Assembly (NCBI GenBank): GCA_963822485.1
Contig: CAWGHW010000031.1
Span: 1,364,001-1,428,000 of the forward strand
Length of the DNA stretch: 64,000 nt
Reading direction: 5' to 3'
Source: DASUBV01 sp963822485
Lineage (GTDB): Bacteria > Actinomycetota > Actinomycetes > Streptosporangiales > Streptosporangiaceae
Every line of letters begins with the position of its first letter. The stretch's first letter is position 1. This document shows positions 17,305 to 28,244 of the stretch, in pieces. A program made the position numbers and the translations under genes. The notes beneath the pieces are model-generated. The model saw only the letters and a program-made list of their open reading frames with translations. It ran no database searches and had not been told where the DNA came from.

Positions 17305-18063
17305 CTAGGCGACCTGGATGGATCTTTTGGCCAGCCCCAGCCAGTAGCCGGTGATCGTGCTGACCGGGGCCGGGCTCTGCGTGGTGCCCAGGGTGACGAA
17401 CAGCGGGGCGTAGTGCTCGCCGGTGGGCAGCGCGTACCGGACGGCGGGCGCGCCGCGCAGGCCGGCCAGGGCCTCCACGTCGCCCGAGTCCAGCGCCTGG
17501 GCGGCCCAGTTGTCGAACTCGGCCGACCAGGCGGGCGGCGGCGCGTTGAACCGGAAGTCGCGCAGGAACGGCAGCCCGTGGGTGAGGAAGCCGCTGCCGA
17601 TGATCAGGATGCCCTCGTCGCGCAGCGGCTCCAGCGCGGCCCCGATGCGCAGCAGCCGGTCCGGCTCCAGGCTGGGCATGGAGATCTGGAGCACCGGGAT
17701 GTCGGCCTCCGGGTACATGACCGTGAGCGGCACGTAGGCGCCGTGGTCCAGACCGCGGTCGGGCTGGTCGGCCACGGTCTCCAGGCCGGACAGCAGGGCG
17801 CGGATCCGGGCGGCCAGGCTGGGTGCGCCGGGGGCGGGATAGGTGGCGCGGTAGTAGCGGTCGGGGAACCCGTAGAAGTCGTAGACCAGGGGGGCCGCGT
17901 CGATCGTGGCGGCGATGGTCAGCGGGGCCTGCTCCCAGTGGGCGGACACGACGAGGATGGCGGCGGGGCGCGGCAGCGCCCGGGCCCACGCCTCTAGCTG
18001 GACTACCCACAGCGGGTCGTCGACCAGCGGCGGCGCGCCGTGACCCATATACAGGGCTGGCAT
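17305..18063 (-). CDS. Class III extradiol dioxygenase, DODA type
   Basis: A 252-residue member of the LigB/DODA superfamily, related to 4,5-DOPA extradiol dioxygenase and E. coli YgiD. Zinc or iron ligands are visible as H8 (YMGHGAP), H42 (VVSAHWE), H107 (LDHGAYVPL) and H162 (GFLTHG). VYDFYGFPDRYYRATYPAPG is the family block after the second ligand. Such enzymes open catechol rings or use zinc to act on DOPA-like substrates. The gene stands alone; upstream is the decayed vapBC pair and downstream the Gly/His-rich protein. The physiological substrate is unknown. Confidence 0.9.
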   Translation of the reverse strand: MPALYMGHGAPPLVDDPLWVVQLEAWARALPRPAAILVVSAHWEQAPLTIAATIDAAPLVYDFYGFPDRYYRATYPAPGAPSLAARIRALLSGLETVADQPDRGLDHGAYVPLTVMYPEADIPVLQISMPSLEPDRLLRIGAALEPLRDEGILIIGSGFLTHGLPFLRDFRFNAPPPAWSAEFDNWAAQALDSGDVEALAGLRGAPAVRYALPTGEHYAPLFVTLGTTQSPAPVSTITGYWLGLAKRSIQVA

Positions 18064-18279
18064 CCGGCCCGGCGATGATCGCCGCGGTGGCCAGCCGCGT
18101 CACGTGCTGCGGCGGCGTCGTCCGGCACCGGCTCATGATCTGGGGCCTGACCGCGGAGTTCCTCGTCCATTTTGTGCTCCCCGTTCCCGCGTTCCCCCTG
18201 TCATTCGGACGGTAACGCAGTCTAGCCCGGCAGCGGCCAGACTGATCGTCGAGCGGGAGGCGCGAGTCGTCTGGTCAGG

Positions 18280-18698
18280 TCAGGCGTCGGCGGGCAGCAG
18301 CGTGAACGCCGGGGCGCTGAGCGGCCTGACCGCGCGGAAGTGCCGCTCGTCGAAAGTCAGCAGCCGGGTGGTCCGGTAGCGGTCGGCCAGCACGATGATC
18401 GAGGCATCGGCCAGCCCCAGCTTCAGGTCGGCGTAGCGCTCGGCGACCTCGGCCGCGCGGCCGGTATCAGCCCGGCCGAAGCTGGCCAGCTCGTAGACGC
18501 CTCCGGCTACCTCCTGGAGCAGCTGGGCTCGGCCTTGACGCCGGCCCGGGTCAGCAGCAGGTAGTCCAGCTCGGCCAGCACGAAAGGCGACAGGATGACC
18601 GGGCCTGGGTCGGCCTCAAAGGCGGCACGGGCCTGCCGATGTCGGCGGGCGTCGACTCCGAACGCGGCGATCAGGCCGCTGGTGTCGGCGATGATCAT
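18280..18698 (-). pseudogene. vapC: VapC-type PIN-domain toxin, frameshifted
   Basis: The N-terminal frame starts at 18698 with MIIADTSGLIAAF (first PIN-domain Asp) and includes VLAELDYLL (the conserved Glu). After the Lys-Ala-Glu around 18530 the reading must change frame by one missing base, in a short C run, to continue LLQEVAGGVYEL, then KLGLADASIIVLADRY and LLTFDERHF, which carry the remaining acidic PIN residues. Restored length is 139 residues, normal for VapC ribonucleases. Its ATG overlaps the antitoxin stop. Either a base was lost in sequencing or the toxin is dead; the partner antitoxin is also damaged. Confidence 0.75.
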
Positions 18699-18890
18699 GC
18701 GTCACCGAACCCGTCGGCCAGGATCTCGTCCACTGTCGGGCAGGTCGGGGTCGCCGAAGTGGATGCTGCCGAGCAGCTGGGAACGGGGCGCGGGCAGCAG
18801 CTGCGCGAGCCACTGCTCAAGTGCGCTGCGGATGATGTGCGCCTCTGACTCACCCGATACCTGAGAGGCCTGGGCCGGGAGGCAGCGCAG
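18695..18890 (-). pseudogene. Remnant of the cognate VapB-type antitoxin
   Basis: The segment ASQVSGESEAHIIRSALEQWLAQ looks like the helix-helix part of a ribbon-helix-helix antitoxin, followed by a linker and a TVDEILADGFGDA toxin-binding tail. The tail is in a different frame from the helix part: one extra base near 18740. The usual N-terminal DNA-binding strand (Met plus about 12 residues) is not visible before the divergent phosphoesterase promoter. The final ATGA overlaps the vapC start, as in intact vapBC operons. It is therefore a truncated, frameshifted antitoxin; the exact left limit is uncertain. Confidence 0.5.
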
Positions 18891-18915
18891 GGGGCGAACG
18901 GGGGAGGATGGCGGG

Positions 18916-19407
18916 ATGCGGGTCGTCGTGGTGTCCGATACGCACGCGCCGCGGCGGTGGAAGTCGTGTCCGCCTGCGGTCGCGGCGCACCTGCGCGGGG
19001 CGGACCTGATCCTGCATGCCGGCGACGTGTGCACGGCCGCGGTGCTCGACGAGCTGAGCGGCTACGCCCCGGTCCGGGCGGTGCTGGGCAACAACGACGG
19101 GCCTGACGTGGCGGCCTGGGGCGCACCGCCGGAACTGGAGCTGGACCTGGACGGCCTGCCGACCGCCATGATCCACGACAGCGGGGCCAGGACCGGGCGG
19201 CTGCTGCGGATGCGCCGCCGGTTTCCCGCCGTGCGCCTGGTGGTGTTCGGTCACTCGCACATCCCGCTGTCCGAGGCCGACGGTCAGGTACGGATCTTCA
19301 ACCCGGGCTCGCCGACAGACCGGCGCGCCCAGCCGCAGGGCACGATCGGCGTGCTGCGGATCGAGGACGGGCAGCTCGTCTCGGCGGGCATCTTCCCGGT
19401 GACCTAG
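18916..19407 (+). CDS. Calcineurin-like metallophosphoesterase, YfcE/MJ0936 family
   Basis: A 163-residue single-domain phosphodiesterase. All metal-binding blocks are present in order: SDTHAP (D8, H10), LHAGDV, LGNNDG, a DSGA variant where the family has H-G, and VFGHSHIPL near residue 115, followed by NPGSPTDRR. Family members hydrolyse phosphodiesters in vitro. The replacement of the usual HG by DSG at the fourth block is worth noting. It is divergent from the decayed vapBC genes and convergent with glgB. No specific substrate can be inferred. Confidence 0.9.
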   Translation: MRVVVVSDTHAPRRWKSCPPAVAAHLRGADLILHAGDVCTAAVLDELSGYAPVRAVLGNNDGPDVAAWGAPPELELDLDGLPTAMIHDSGARTGRLLRMRRRFPAVRLVVFGHSHIPLSEADGQVRIFNPGSPTDRRAQPQGTIGVLRIEDGQLVSAGIFPVT

Positions 19408-19452
19408 CTTCCGCGGTGGCCCAGCTTCCCGGTGACCCAGCTTCCCCGGGAC

Positions 19453-21711
<2,259 letters not shown>

Positions 21712-21714
21712 GGC

Positions 21715-23106
21715 TCAGGCCGCGGCGATGTAGTCGAGCGGGATCGACAGCCACGTGGGCCGATGGCTGGCCTCGTATAGCACTTCGTAGACCGCCTTCT
21801 CGAGCGTCAGGGCGCGCAGCAGGACCGAGTTACCTTCCGGGTCCAGGCCGCCCGCGCGTGCGTATCCAGCACAGAATGCCTGCTGGCATTCTTCTACCCA
21901 GCCTGCGGCCGGGCCGCGCAGTTGCTGGGCATCGGGGTGGGCCATGAGCTGATGGCGCGCGGCGTAGTCGAACGAGCGCAGCATGCCCGCGACGTCGCGC
22001 AGCGGTGAGTATGGTGCCGTGCGCTCAGCCAGCGGGACCAGCGGCTCGCCCTCGAAGTCCAGGGCCACCCAGCCGTCCTCGGTGCGCATCACCTGGCCCA
22101 GGTGGTAGTCGCCGTGGATCCGCTGCACGGTCACCGGCGCGGTGAGCCGGCTGAGGTCGGCGTAGCTGGCCCGGACCTTGGCGGCGTACGGGGCCAGGAA
22201 GGGCACCAGCCGGGCGGCGTGGTCCAGCTTCGCGGTGAGCTGCCCGGCCAGGCCGTCCAGCTGGGCCTTGGTCAGGACTTCACGGCCGAACGCGGTGGCC
22301 AGGTCGGCGTGCAGCTCGGCGGTGGCCCGCCCGAGCTGGTGCGCCTCCTCGGCGAAGCTCGGGCCGGGGTGGCCGGGCCCGCCCCGCGGCACCGGGGCCA
22401 TCAGGTACTCACGGCCGTAGTCGCCGTGCAGGGCCGACAGCCGGCCGATGCTGGCGGCGGCCAGGGACCAGCCGTCGCTGGCCCGGGCCAGGAACCGGGA
22501 CAGCACGGCGAGCAGGACGGGCTCGCCAGCCAGGCCGGTCGCGATCCAGCCGTAGGGCGGGGCCACGTGCACCGAGCCCAGCCGGGCCAGGGCGCCAGCC
22601 ACCTCGAGGTCGGGGTTGGCGCCGGGGAACAGCCGGCGCAGGACCTTGAGGATCGCGGCGTCGCCGTAGACCACGCTGGTGTTGCTCTGCTCGGCGGCGA
22701 TGACCCGGTCGCCGGGCCAGGCGCCGAACGAGACGCCGGGCTCGCGCGCGAAGACCAGGTCGCCGGCCTGGCGCTGCTCGGCGATGCCGGTCAGCAGGTA
22801 GCGGCTCAGCTCCGGGTCGTGCAGGGCGTCATAGGCGGTCCGCCCGTCGGGCAGCCGTCCGATGACCGCATGCCGGAGCGTCTCGGGGACCTCGGCGCGC
22901 ACCCCCAGCAGCAGCTGGTAGCGGGCCGCCTGGTCGTCCTGGCCGACGGTAAGGATGAGGTGCCGCAGCTCCGGATCGCCCGCGACCAGCGTGGTGTCCG
23001 TGGTGATCGCCAGGCCGGCCAGCGGCCCGTCCTTGCCCGAGTACCAGCGCTGAGCGGGCAGCCAGGCCGCCAGCAGCTCGGGGAGAGCCGCAGGGCCGAC
23101 GGTCAT
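21715..23106 (-). CDS. mak: Maltokinase (Mak/Pep2)
   Basis: Phosphorylates maltose with ATP to maltose 1-phosphate, the donor used by GlgE. From GTG/ATG at 23106 the protein is 463 residues. The N-terminal cap has LPAQRWYSGKDGPLAGL, typical of maltokinases; the kinase-like core shows QRIHGDYHLGQVMR (catalytic loop, HGD) and WVALDFEGEPLVPLAERT (metal-binding D-F-E-G). An upstream start at 23142 would add 12 residues. glgB starts 3 bp after its stop, and treS lies 1 kb upstream in the same direction, so TreS product can pass directly to Mak. Confidence 0.93.
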   Translation of the reverse strand: MTVGPAALPELLAAWLPAQRWYSGKDGPLAGLAITTDTTLVAGDPELRHLILTVGQDDQAARYQLLLGVRAEVPETLRHAVIGRLPDGRTAYDALHDPELSRYLLTGIAEQRQAGDLVFAREPGVSFGAWPGDRVIAAEQSNTSVVYGDAAILKVLRRLFPGANPDLEVAGALARLGSVHVAPPYGWIATGLAGEPVLLAVLSRFLARASDGWSLAAASIGRLSALHGDYGREYLMAPVPRGGPGHPGPSFAEEAHQLGRATAELHADLATAFGREVLTKAQLDGLAGQLTAKLDHAARLVPFLAPYAAKVRASYADLSRLTAPVTVQRIHGDYHLGQVMRTEDGWVALDFEGEPLVPLAERTAPYSPLRDVAGMLRSFDYAARHQLMAHPDAQQLRGPAAGWVEECQQAFCAGYARAGGLDPEGNSVLLRALTLEKAVYEVLYEASHRPTWLSIPLDYIAAA

Positions 23107-23251
23107 CACGATGTTCGCTCCCTTCCCCGGAGTCCCGATCAAGTAGTACTCCCCGAGGAATCAGCGGCGAATCATCACGATCCGGCGCAGATACGCCCAT
23201 CGGCTAGTCACTCCCCCGCCGGCGAAGCCTAGCGGGGGGATAGCAGGCCGC

Positions 23252-24064
23252 TTACTTGCCCACGATCAGGATGCCGGTCATGAAGGTATGGATCGTGCAG
23301 TAGAAGGGGTACATGCCGGCCTTGGCCGGGGCGCTGACCGTCTTGGTCTGGCCGGGACCGACATCACCGGTGCTGAACACGTTCTTGTCCTTGGGCGACG
23401 GCCCGGCGGTCAGGGTGTGGGTGACCGAGTCCTCGTTGGTGACCTCGATGCGCTCACCGGGCTGCACGTCGGGATTGGCCGGAGTGAACTTGAAGTTCTT
23501 GATCGTGATCTTGACGACCGGCCCGCCGCCGCCCGTCGCCGTGGTGCCGCCGGACGACGATCCGCTGCTCGCCGTGCCGACGGAGACGGCCAGCACCACC
23601 AGGGCCGCCACCGCGGCCGCGGCGAGCGCGCCCGAGGTGCCGCCGGGCACGCCGGAGCGCAGGCGGGCCACCCGGTCACCCAGCGGGTTCCCGGCGGGCA
23701 AGCTGGCCAGCGCGGTGTAGCCGAGCACCGCGAACGTGGCCACCTCGAGCAGGCCCGCGACCAGGCCCGCCGTGGTGCGCACCTCCTGGAATCCGAACAG
23801 CCCCACCCACAGGGACAGCAGGTAGCCGCCCAGGGTGGAGAACGCGAATCCAGCCCCCGCCGCGTCGGTCAGCGGGCGGCGCACCAGCGGCACCGCCACG
23901 GCCAGCAGGAACGCGGCGATGATCTGGAGCAGGAACAGCCACCCGATGGTCGGGATGTGGCGGTACCCGGTCAGGTACAGATCCAGGTGGATGCCGCCGG
24001 TGGCGGCCAGCAGGCCAGCCCCGGCCACGCGCATCGTATTCAGCAGCCTCATGCCTGTAGTCAC
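23252..24064 (-). CDS. Membrane protein with C-terminal cupredoxin (plastocyanin-like) domain
   Basis: A 270-residue protein. The first 175 residues contain about five hydrophobic helices, including IGWLFLLQIIAAFLLAVAVPL; a Gly/Ser/Thr-rich linker follows (about 170-190). The last 80 residues form a cupredoxin domain with type-1 copper ligands in place: His in DSVTHTL, then Cys, His and Met in YPFYCTIHTFMTG. The copper site should lie outside the membrane. It could shuttle electrons in a respiratory chain or serve copper handling. It sits between treS (48 bp upstream) and mak on the same strand, inside an alpha-glucan operon with which it has no obvious link. The start may be ATG 24052. Confidence 0.85.
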   Translation of the reverse strand: MTTGMRLLNTMRVAGAGLLAATGGIHLDLYLTGYRHIPTIGWLFLLQIIAAFLLAVAVPLVRRPLTDAAGAGFAFSTLGGYLLSLWVGLFGFQEVRTTAGLVAGLLEVATFAVLGYTALASLPAGNPLGDRVARLRSGVPGGTSGALAAAAVAALVVLAVSVGTASSGSSSGGTTATGGGGPVVKITIKNFKFTPANPDVQPGERIEVTNEDSVTHTLTAGPSPKDKNVFSTGDVGPGQTKTVSAPAKAGMYPFYCTIHTFMTGILIVGK

Positions 24065-24112
24065 GCCCTGTCGGGGTCTATGGTTCAGTCCTCCTGGCTA
24101 CTGGCCCGGGGT

Positions 24113-25894
24113 TTACTGCCCTGGCGGCGGCTGAAGGACGAACCAGTAGAAACCGTGGCCCGGCAGCGTCAGCAGGTAGCTGAGCTCCCCGATGGGCGGG
24201 AAGGTCACGCCGCCCATGCACTCCACGGGCGTGGACCCCCGGAACCGGCTCAGGTCCAGCTCCACTGGCTGCGGGAACCGCGACAGGTTGTTCACGCACA
24301 GGATCCGGTCGGGTTCCTGCTCCGAGTCGGCCTGATTCTCCCGGACGAAGGCCAGCACGCTCGGGTTGGACGAGCCCAGCTCGTCGTAACTGCCGAGCGC
24401 GAAGACCGGGTGGCGCTTGCGGATCTCGATCATCCGCCGGGTCCAGTGCAGCAGCGAGCCGGGGCTGCGCTCCTGGGCCTCCACGTTCAGCGCCTGGAAC
24501 CCGTAGATCGGGTCCATCAGCACCGGGAGGTACAGCCGGGCCGGGTCGGTGCGGGAGAAGCCCGCATTGCGGTCGGGCGTCCACTGCATGGGGGTGCGGA
24601 CGCCGTCCCGGTCGCCGAGCCAGATGTTGTCCCCCATCCCGATCTCGTCGCCGTAGTAGAGCACCGGGGAGCCGGGCAGTGACAGCAGCAGCGCGGTGAA
24701 CAGCTCCAGCTGGTTGCGGTCGTTATCGAGCAGCGGCGCCAGCCGGCGACGGATCCCGATGTTGGCCTTCATCCGGGGGTCGCGCGCGTACTCGGCGTAC
24801 ATGTAGTCGCGCTCGTCGTCGGTGACCATCTCAAGGGTCAGCTCGTCGTGGTTGCGCAGGAAGATGCCCCACTGGCAGCCCGAGGGGATGGGCGGGGTCT
24901 GGGCCATGATCTCCGAGATCGGGTACCGCTGCTCCCGGCGGACGGCCATGAAGATCCGGGGCATCAGCGGGAAGTGGAACGCCATGTGGCACTCGTCACC
25001 GCCCACGCCGGGGTCGCCGAAGTACTCCACCACGTCGGCCGGCCACTGGTTCGCCTCGGCCAGCAGCACCCGGTCGGGGTAGAGGCGGTCGATCTCGGCC
25101 CGGACGCGCCTGAGGTACTCGTGCGTCTCCTTGAGGTTCTCGCAGTTGGTGCCCTCGCGCTCGTACAGGTAGGGCACCGCGTCCAGCCGGAACCCGTCGA
25201 TGCCCAGGTCCAGCCAGAACCGCAGCACCTCCAGGATGGCGTCCTGGACGTGCGGGTTCTCGTAGTTCAGGTCGGGCTGGTGGGAGAAGAAGCGGTGCCA
25301 GTAGTACTGGCCCCGGACCTGGTCGTAGGTCCAGTTGGACTGCTCGGTGTCCACGAAGATGATGCGGGCGTCGGCGTAGCGGTCGTCGGTGTCCGACCAG
25401 ACGTAGAAGTCACCGAACGGCCCGTCGGGGTCCTCGCGGGAGGCCTGGAACCAGGGGTGCTGGTCGCTGGTGTGGTTGATGACCAGGTCGGCGATGACCC
25501 GGATGCCGCGCTCGTGGGCCGCCTCGACCAGCTCGACGAAGTCCGCGATCGTGCCGTAGTCGGGCAGGATCTGGGTGAAGTCGGAGATGTCGTAGCCGCC
25601 GTCGCGCAGCGGCGAGGAGTAGATCGGCAGCAGCCAGATGCAGTCGATGCCCAGCCATTGCAGGTAGTCCAGCCGCGAGGTCAGGCCGCGCAGGTCGCCG
25701 GTGCCGTCGCCGTTCTGGTCCTGGAACCCGCGGATCAGCACCTCGTAGAAGACGGCCCGCTTGTACCACTGCGGATCGCGCGGCGTCTCGAACGTGAACG
25801 AGTCGGGGACGGGCTCGGAGGGCACGGCGCCTGAGCCGGCCCGGAACTCGGGCAGCGCTGACCCGAGCTCTCCATCGTGCGTGGGCTGCATCAC
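24113..25894 (-). CDS. treS: Trehalose synthase (TreS)
   Basis: Interconverts maltose and trehalose; in this pathway it supplies maltose to Mak. The 593-residue GH13 enzyme has WYKRAVFYEVLIRGF, DLVINHTSDQHPWF, nucleophile D238 (GFRLDAVPYLY), acid/base E280 (LLAEANQWP) and the FLRNHDELTLEM third-acid block. The N-terminal 40 residues are an extra, probably disordered, extension. No fused maltokinase domain is present; the separate mak gene serves that role. It lies between glgE upstream and the cupredoxin gene downstream. Confidence 0.96.
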   Translation of the reverse strand: MMQPTHDGELGSALPEFRAGSGAVPSEPVPDSFTFETPRDPQWYKRAVFYEVLIRGFQDQNGDGTGDLRGLTSRLDYLQWLGIDCIWLLPIYSSPLRDGGYDISDFTQILPDYGTIADFVELVEAAHERGIRVIADLVINHTSDQHPWFQASREDPDGPFGDFYVWSDTDDRYADARIIFVDTEQSNWTYDQVRGQYYWHRFFSHQPDLNYENPHVQDAILEVLRFWLDLGIDGFRLDAVPYLYEREGTNCENLKETHEYLRRVRAEIDRLYPDRVLLAEANQWPADVVEYFGDPGVGGDECHMAFHFPLMPRIFMAVRREQRYPISEIMAQTPPIPSGCQWGIFLRNHDELTLEMVTDDERDYMYAEYARDPRMKANIGIRRRLAPLLDNDRNQLELFTALLLSLPGSPVLYYGDEIGMGDNIWLGDRDGVRTPMQWTPDRNAGFSRTDPARLYLPVLMDPIYGFQALNVEAQERSPGSLLHWTRRMIEIRKRHPVFALGSYDELGSSNPSVLAFVRENQADSEQEPDRILCVNNLSRFPQPVELDLSRFRGSTPVECMGGVTFPPIGELSYLLTLPGHGFYWFVLQPPPGQ

Positions 25895-26021
25895 GCAATA
25901 CTCCTGCTTGCCTTGGTGGTGACTGCTAACAGTGTCCTATGTGCCGGCCCGCAGGCGGCGCGATGTGACGCTTTGTCCACGCCGTAGCGTGACGGTGATC
26001 CTGTTACGCGCCCGTTATGAC

Positions 26022-28064
26022 TTACGCCGGGGCGATCGGGACAGTAAATATATGCGCGGGAGCGACGGCCGGGTCCAGCCGTACGTAGTTCGCCTGACCC
26101 CACCGGTATTGCGCACCGGTGAGCTCGTCGGTGACCGGAAAGCCGGCGCTCAGCTCTCCGGCATCTAGCCCGAGCGCCGCGCCGTCCAGCCAGATCGTGG
26201 CTTCCCGCGGCTGGTTGGGATCGAGGTTTACCACGACAATTACGGTATCCGCGGACGGGCCTGCAGGCGAGCTCTGCGGGAGAGTCTTGGAGAAGCACAG
26301 GATCTCCGGCCGGTCGGGATAGTGGAAGCGCACGTTCCGCAGCTGGTGCAGGGCCGGGTGGGCGCGCCTGATGGCGTTGAGCCGGCCCAGGAGCGGGCCG
26401 ATGGTGGTGCCGAGCTGGCGGGCCCGCTCCCAGTCCCTGGGCCGGTAGGCGTACTTCTCCGAGTCCAGGTACTCCTCGCTGCCCGGCACCAGGGGCACGT
26501 TCTCGCCGAGCTCGAAGCCCGAGTAGACGCCCCAGGACGGGGACAGCATGGCGGCCAGCACCGCGCGGACCCGGAACGCGGACAGGCCGGCGTGCTGGAG
26601 GTAGGAGCTGAGGATGTCGGGCGTATTGACGAAGAAGTTCGGCCGCATATAGGCCGACGCCGGGCCGGCCAGCTCACCCAGGTAATCGGCGATCTCGCCG
26701 GCGCCGTTGCGCCAGGTGAAATAGGTATACGACTGGTGGAAGCCGATCGCGGCCAGGGCGGCCATCACGGCCGGCCGGGTAAAGGCCTCGGCCAGGAAGA
26801 TCACGTCCGGATCGGTGCTGGCCACCTCGGTCAGCAGCCGCTCCCAGAAGCGCAGCGGCTTGGTGTGCGGATTGTCGACCCGGAAAATCCGGACCCCGTG
26901 GTCCATCCAGTGCCGGACGATCCGCAGGACCTCGGCGTAAATGCCCTCCGGGTCGTTATCGAAGTTTAGCGGGTAAATGTCCTGGTATTTCTTGGGCGGG
27001 TTCTCGGCGTACGCGATCGTCCCGTCGGCCCTGGTGGTGAACCACTCCGGGTGCTCGGTAACCCAGGGGTGGTCGGGCGCGGTCTGCAGCGCCAGGTCCA
27101 TCGCCACCTCCAGGCCCAGCTCCCCGGCCCTGGCCACGAACGCGTCGAAGTCGGCCAGGGTGCCCAGATCGGGGTGGATGGCGTCATGCCCGCCGTCGGC
27201 CGAGCCGATGGCCCACGGCGAGCCGGGGTCGCCGGGCCCGGCGGCCAGCGCGTTGTTGGCGCCCTTGCGCTTGACCCGGCCGATGGGGTGCACGGGCGGC
27301 ACGTAGACCACGTCGAAGTTCATGTCGGCGATGGCATCCAGCCGGGCCGCGGCCGTCCGGAGGGTCCCCGACACCGACGGCCGGCGCCGGGCCGGGTCCA
27401 CCTTGGCCCCCTCCGAGCGGGGGAAGAACTCATACCAGGCGCCGTACAGGGCCCGCTCCCGGTGCACGATCAGGCGCTGGAAGGGCGAGCGGGTCAGCAG
27501 GTCGCGCAGCGGGAACTGGCCCAGGATCTCGGCCACGTGCGGCGCGCTGGCCGCGGCCAGCCGGTCCATCGGCGCGACCTGCGCGTCGGCCAGCCGGGCG
27601 GCCAGCTCGGCCAGCGTGGTCTTGGCCTCCTGAGCGGCCTTGACCTCGGCCGGGGAGGCGTCGCGGGCCACCCGGATGGCGCCGGTCACCCGGCCCAGCA
27701 GCGCCACCCCCTCGGCGAACATCAGCTCCACGTCCTGGCCGATGGGCACCTTGATGCCGGCGTCGTGGTACCAGTGCGCGATCGGGTCGCCCCACGCCTC
27801 CACCCGGAACCGCCAGAGCCCCTCACAGGTCGCAGCGACCCAGGCGCCGTAGCGGTCGGTGCCCGCGGCCAGCTCGCGCATGATCACCGGGGGATGACTG
27901 CGGCCTTCTGGATCGCGCAGGACCACGCCCGCGCCGAGCATCTCGTGTCCCTCGCGGATCACGGTCGCGGTGACCTCGAACAGCTCGCCAGGGACGGCCT
28001 TGGCCGGGTAGCGCCCGCCGTACACGAGGGGCTGCACATCAAGGATGGGGATTCTGCCGATCAC
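26022..28064 (-). CDS. glgE: Alpha-1,4-glucan:maltose-1-phosphate maltosyltransferase (GlgE)
   Basis: Transfers maltosyl from maltose 1-phosphate to linear alpha-1,4-glucan. Using GTG 28064 the protein is 680 residues, starting IGRIPILDVQPLVYGG, as GlgE proteins do; the open frame runs further to 28220 but that part is not GlgE-like. The catalytic nucleophile is D397 (FRVDNPHTKP) and the acid E426 (IFLAEAFTRP), with the same 29-residue spacing as reported for the Streptomyces enzyme (D394/E423). An N-terminal beta domain and an all-helical insert (about 120-220) are present. It is divergent from glgP across 180 bp, so making and breaking of glucan start from a shared region. Confidence 0.96.
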   Translation of the reverse strand: MIGRIPILDVQPLVYGGRYPAKAVPGELFEVTATVIREGHEMLGAGVVLRDPEGRSHPPVIMRELAAGTDRYGAWVAATCEGLWRFRVEAWGDPIAHWYHDAGIKVPIGQDVELMFAEGVALLGRVTGAIRVARDASPAEVKAAQEAKTTLAELAARLADAQVAPMDRLAAASAPHVAEILGQFPLRDLLTRSPFQRLIVHRERALYGAWYEFFPRSEGAKVDPARRRPSVSGTLRTAAARLDAIADMNFDVVYVPPVHPIGRVKRKGANNALAAGPGDPGSPWAIGSADGGHDAIHPDLGTLADFDAFVARAGELGLEVAMDLALQTAPDHPWVTEHPEWFTTRADGTIAYAENPPKKYQDIYPLNFDNDPEGIYAEVLRIVRHWMDHGVRIFRVDNPHTKPLRFWERLLTEVASTDPDVIFLAEAFTRPAVMAALAAIGFHQSYTYFTWRNGAGEIADYLGELAGPASAYMRPNFFVNTPDILSSYLQHAGLSAFRVRAVLAAMLSPSWGVYSGFELGENVPLVPGSEEYLDSEKYAYRPRDWERARQLGTTIGPLLGRLNAIRRAHPALHQLRNVRFHYPDRPEILCFSKTLPQSSPAGPSADTVIVVVNLDPNQPREATIWLDGAALGLDAGELSAGFPVTDELTGAQYRWGQANYVRLDPAVAPAHIFTVPIAPA

Positions 28065-28244
28065 AGGTGGAAAGCTACCCGCAGCGGGCCGGGCAAAGCG
28101 GCCGCGATGCCAGGAAGTCCGTAGCCGTAAGGATTGTGGACGCCCAGCGCCCGCCCCGTGCCCGCCCGGCGCGGTCCGCCTTGGCCGGGCCGATGGCCGC
28201 CCTCGGTTCACGGTCACCATCGATTGCGGTTAGGGTCACTGCAC

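Noticed and set aside
26022..28220. Longer glgE start at 28220
   Set aside because: The extra 52 residues are low-complexity and approach the glgP start; homology begins at the Ile-Gly-Arg-Ile-Pro segment after GTG 28064.
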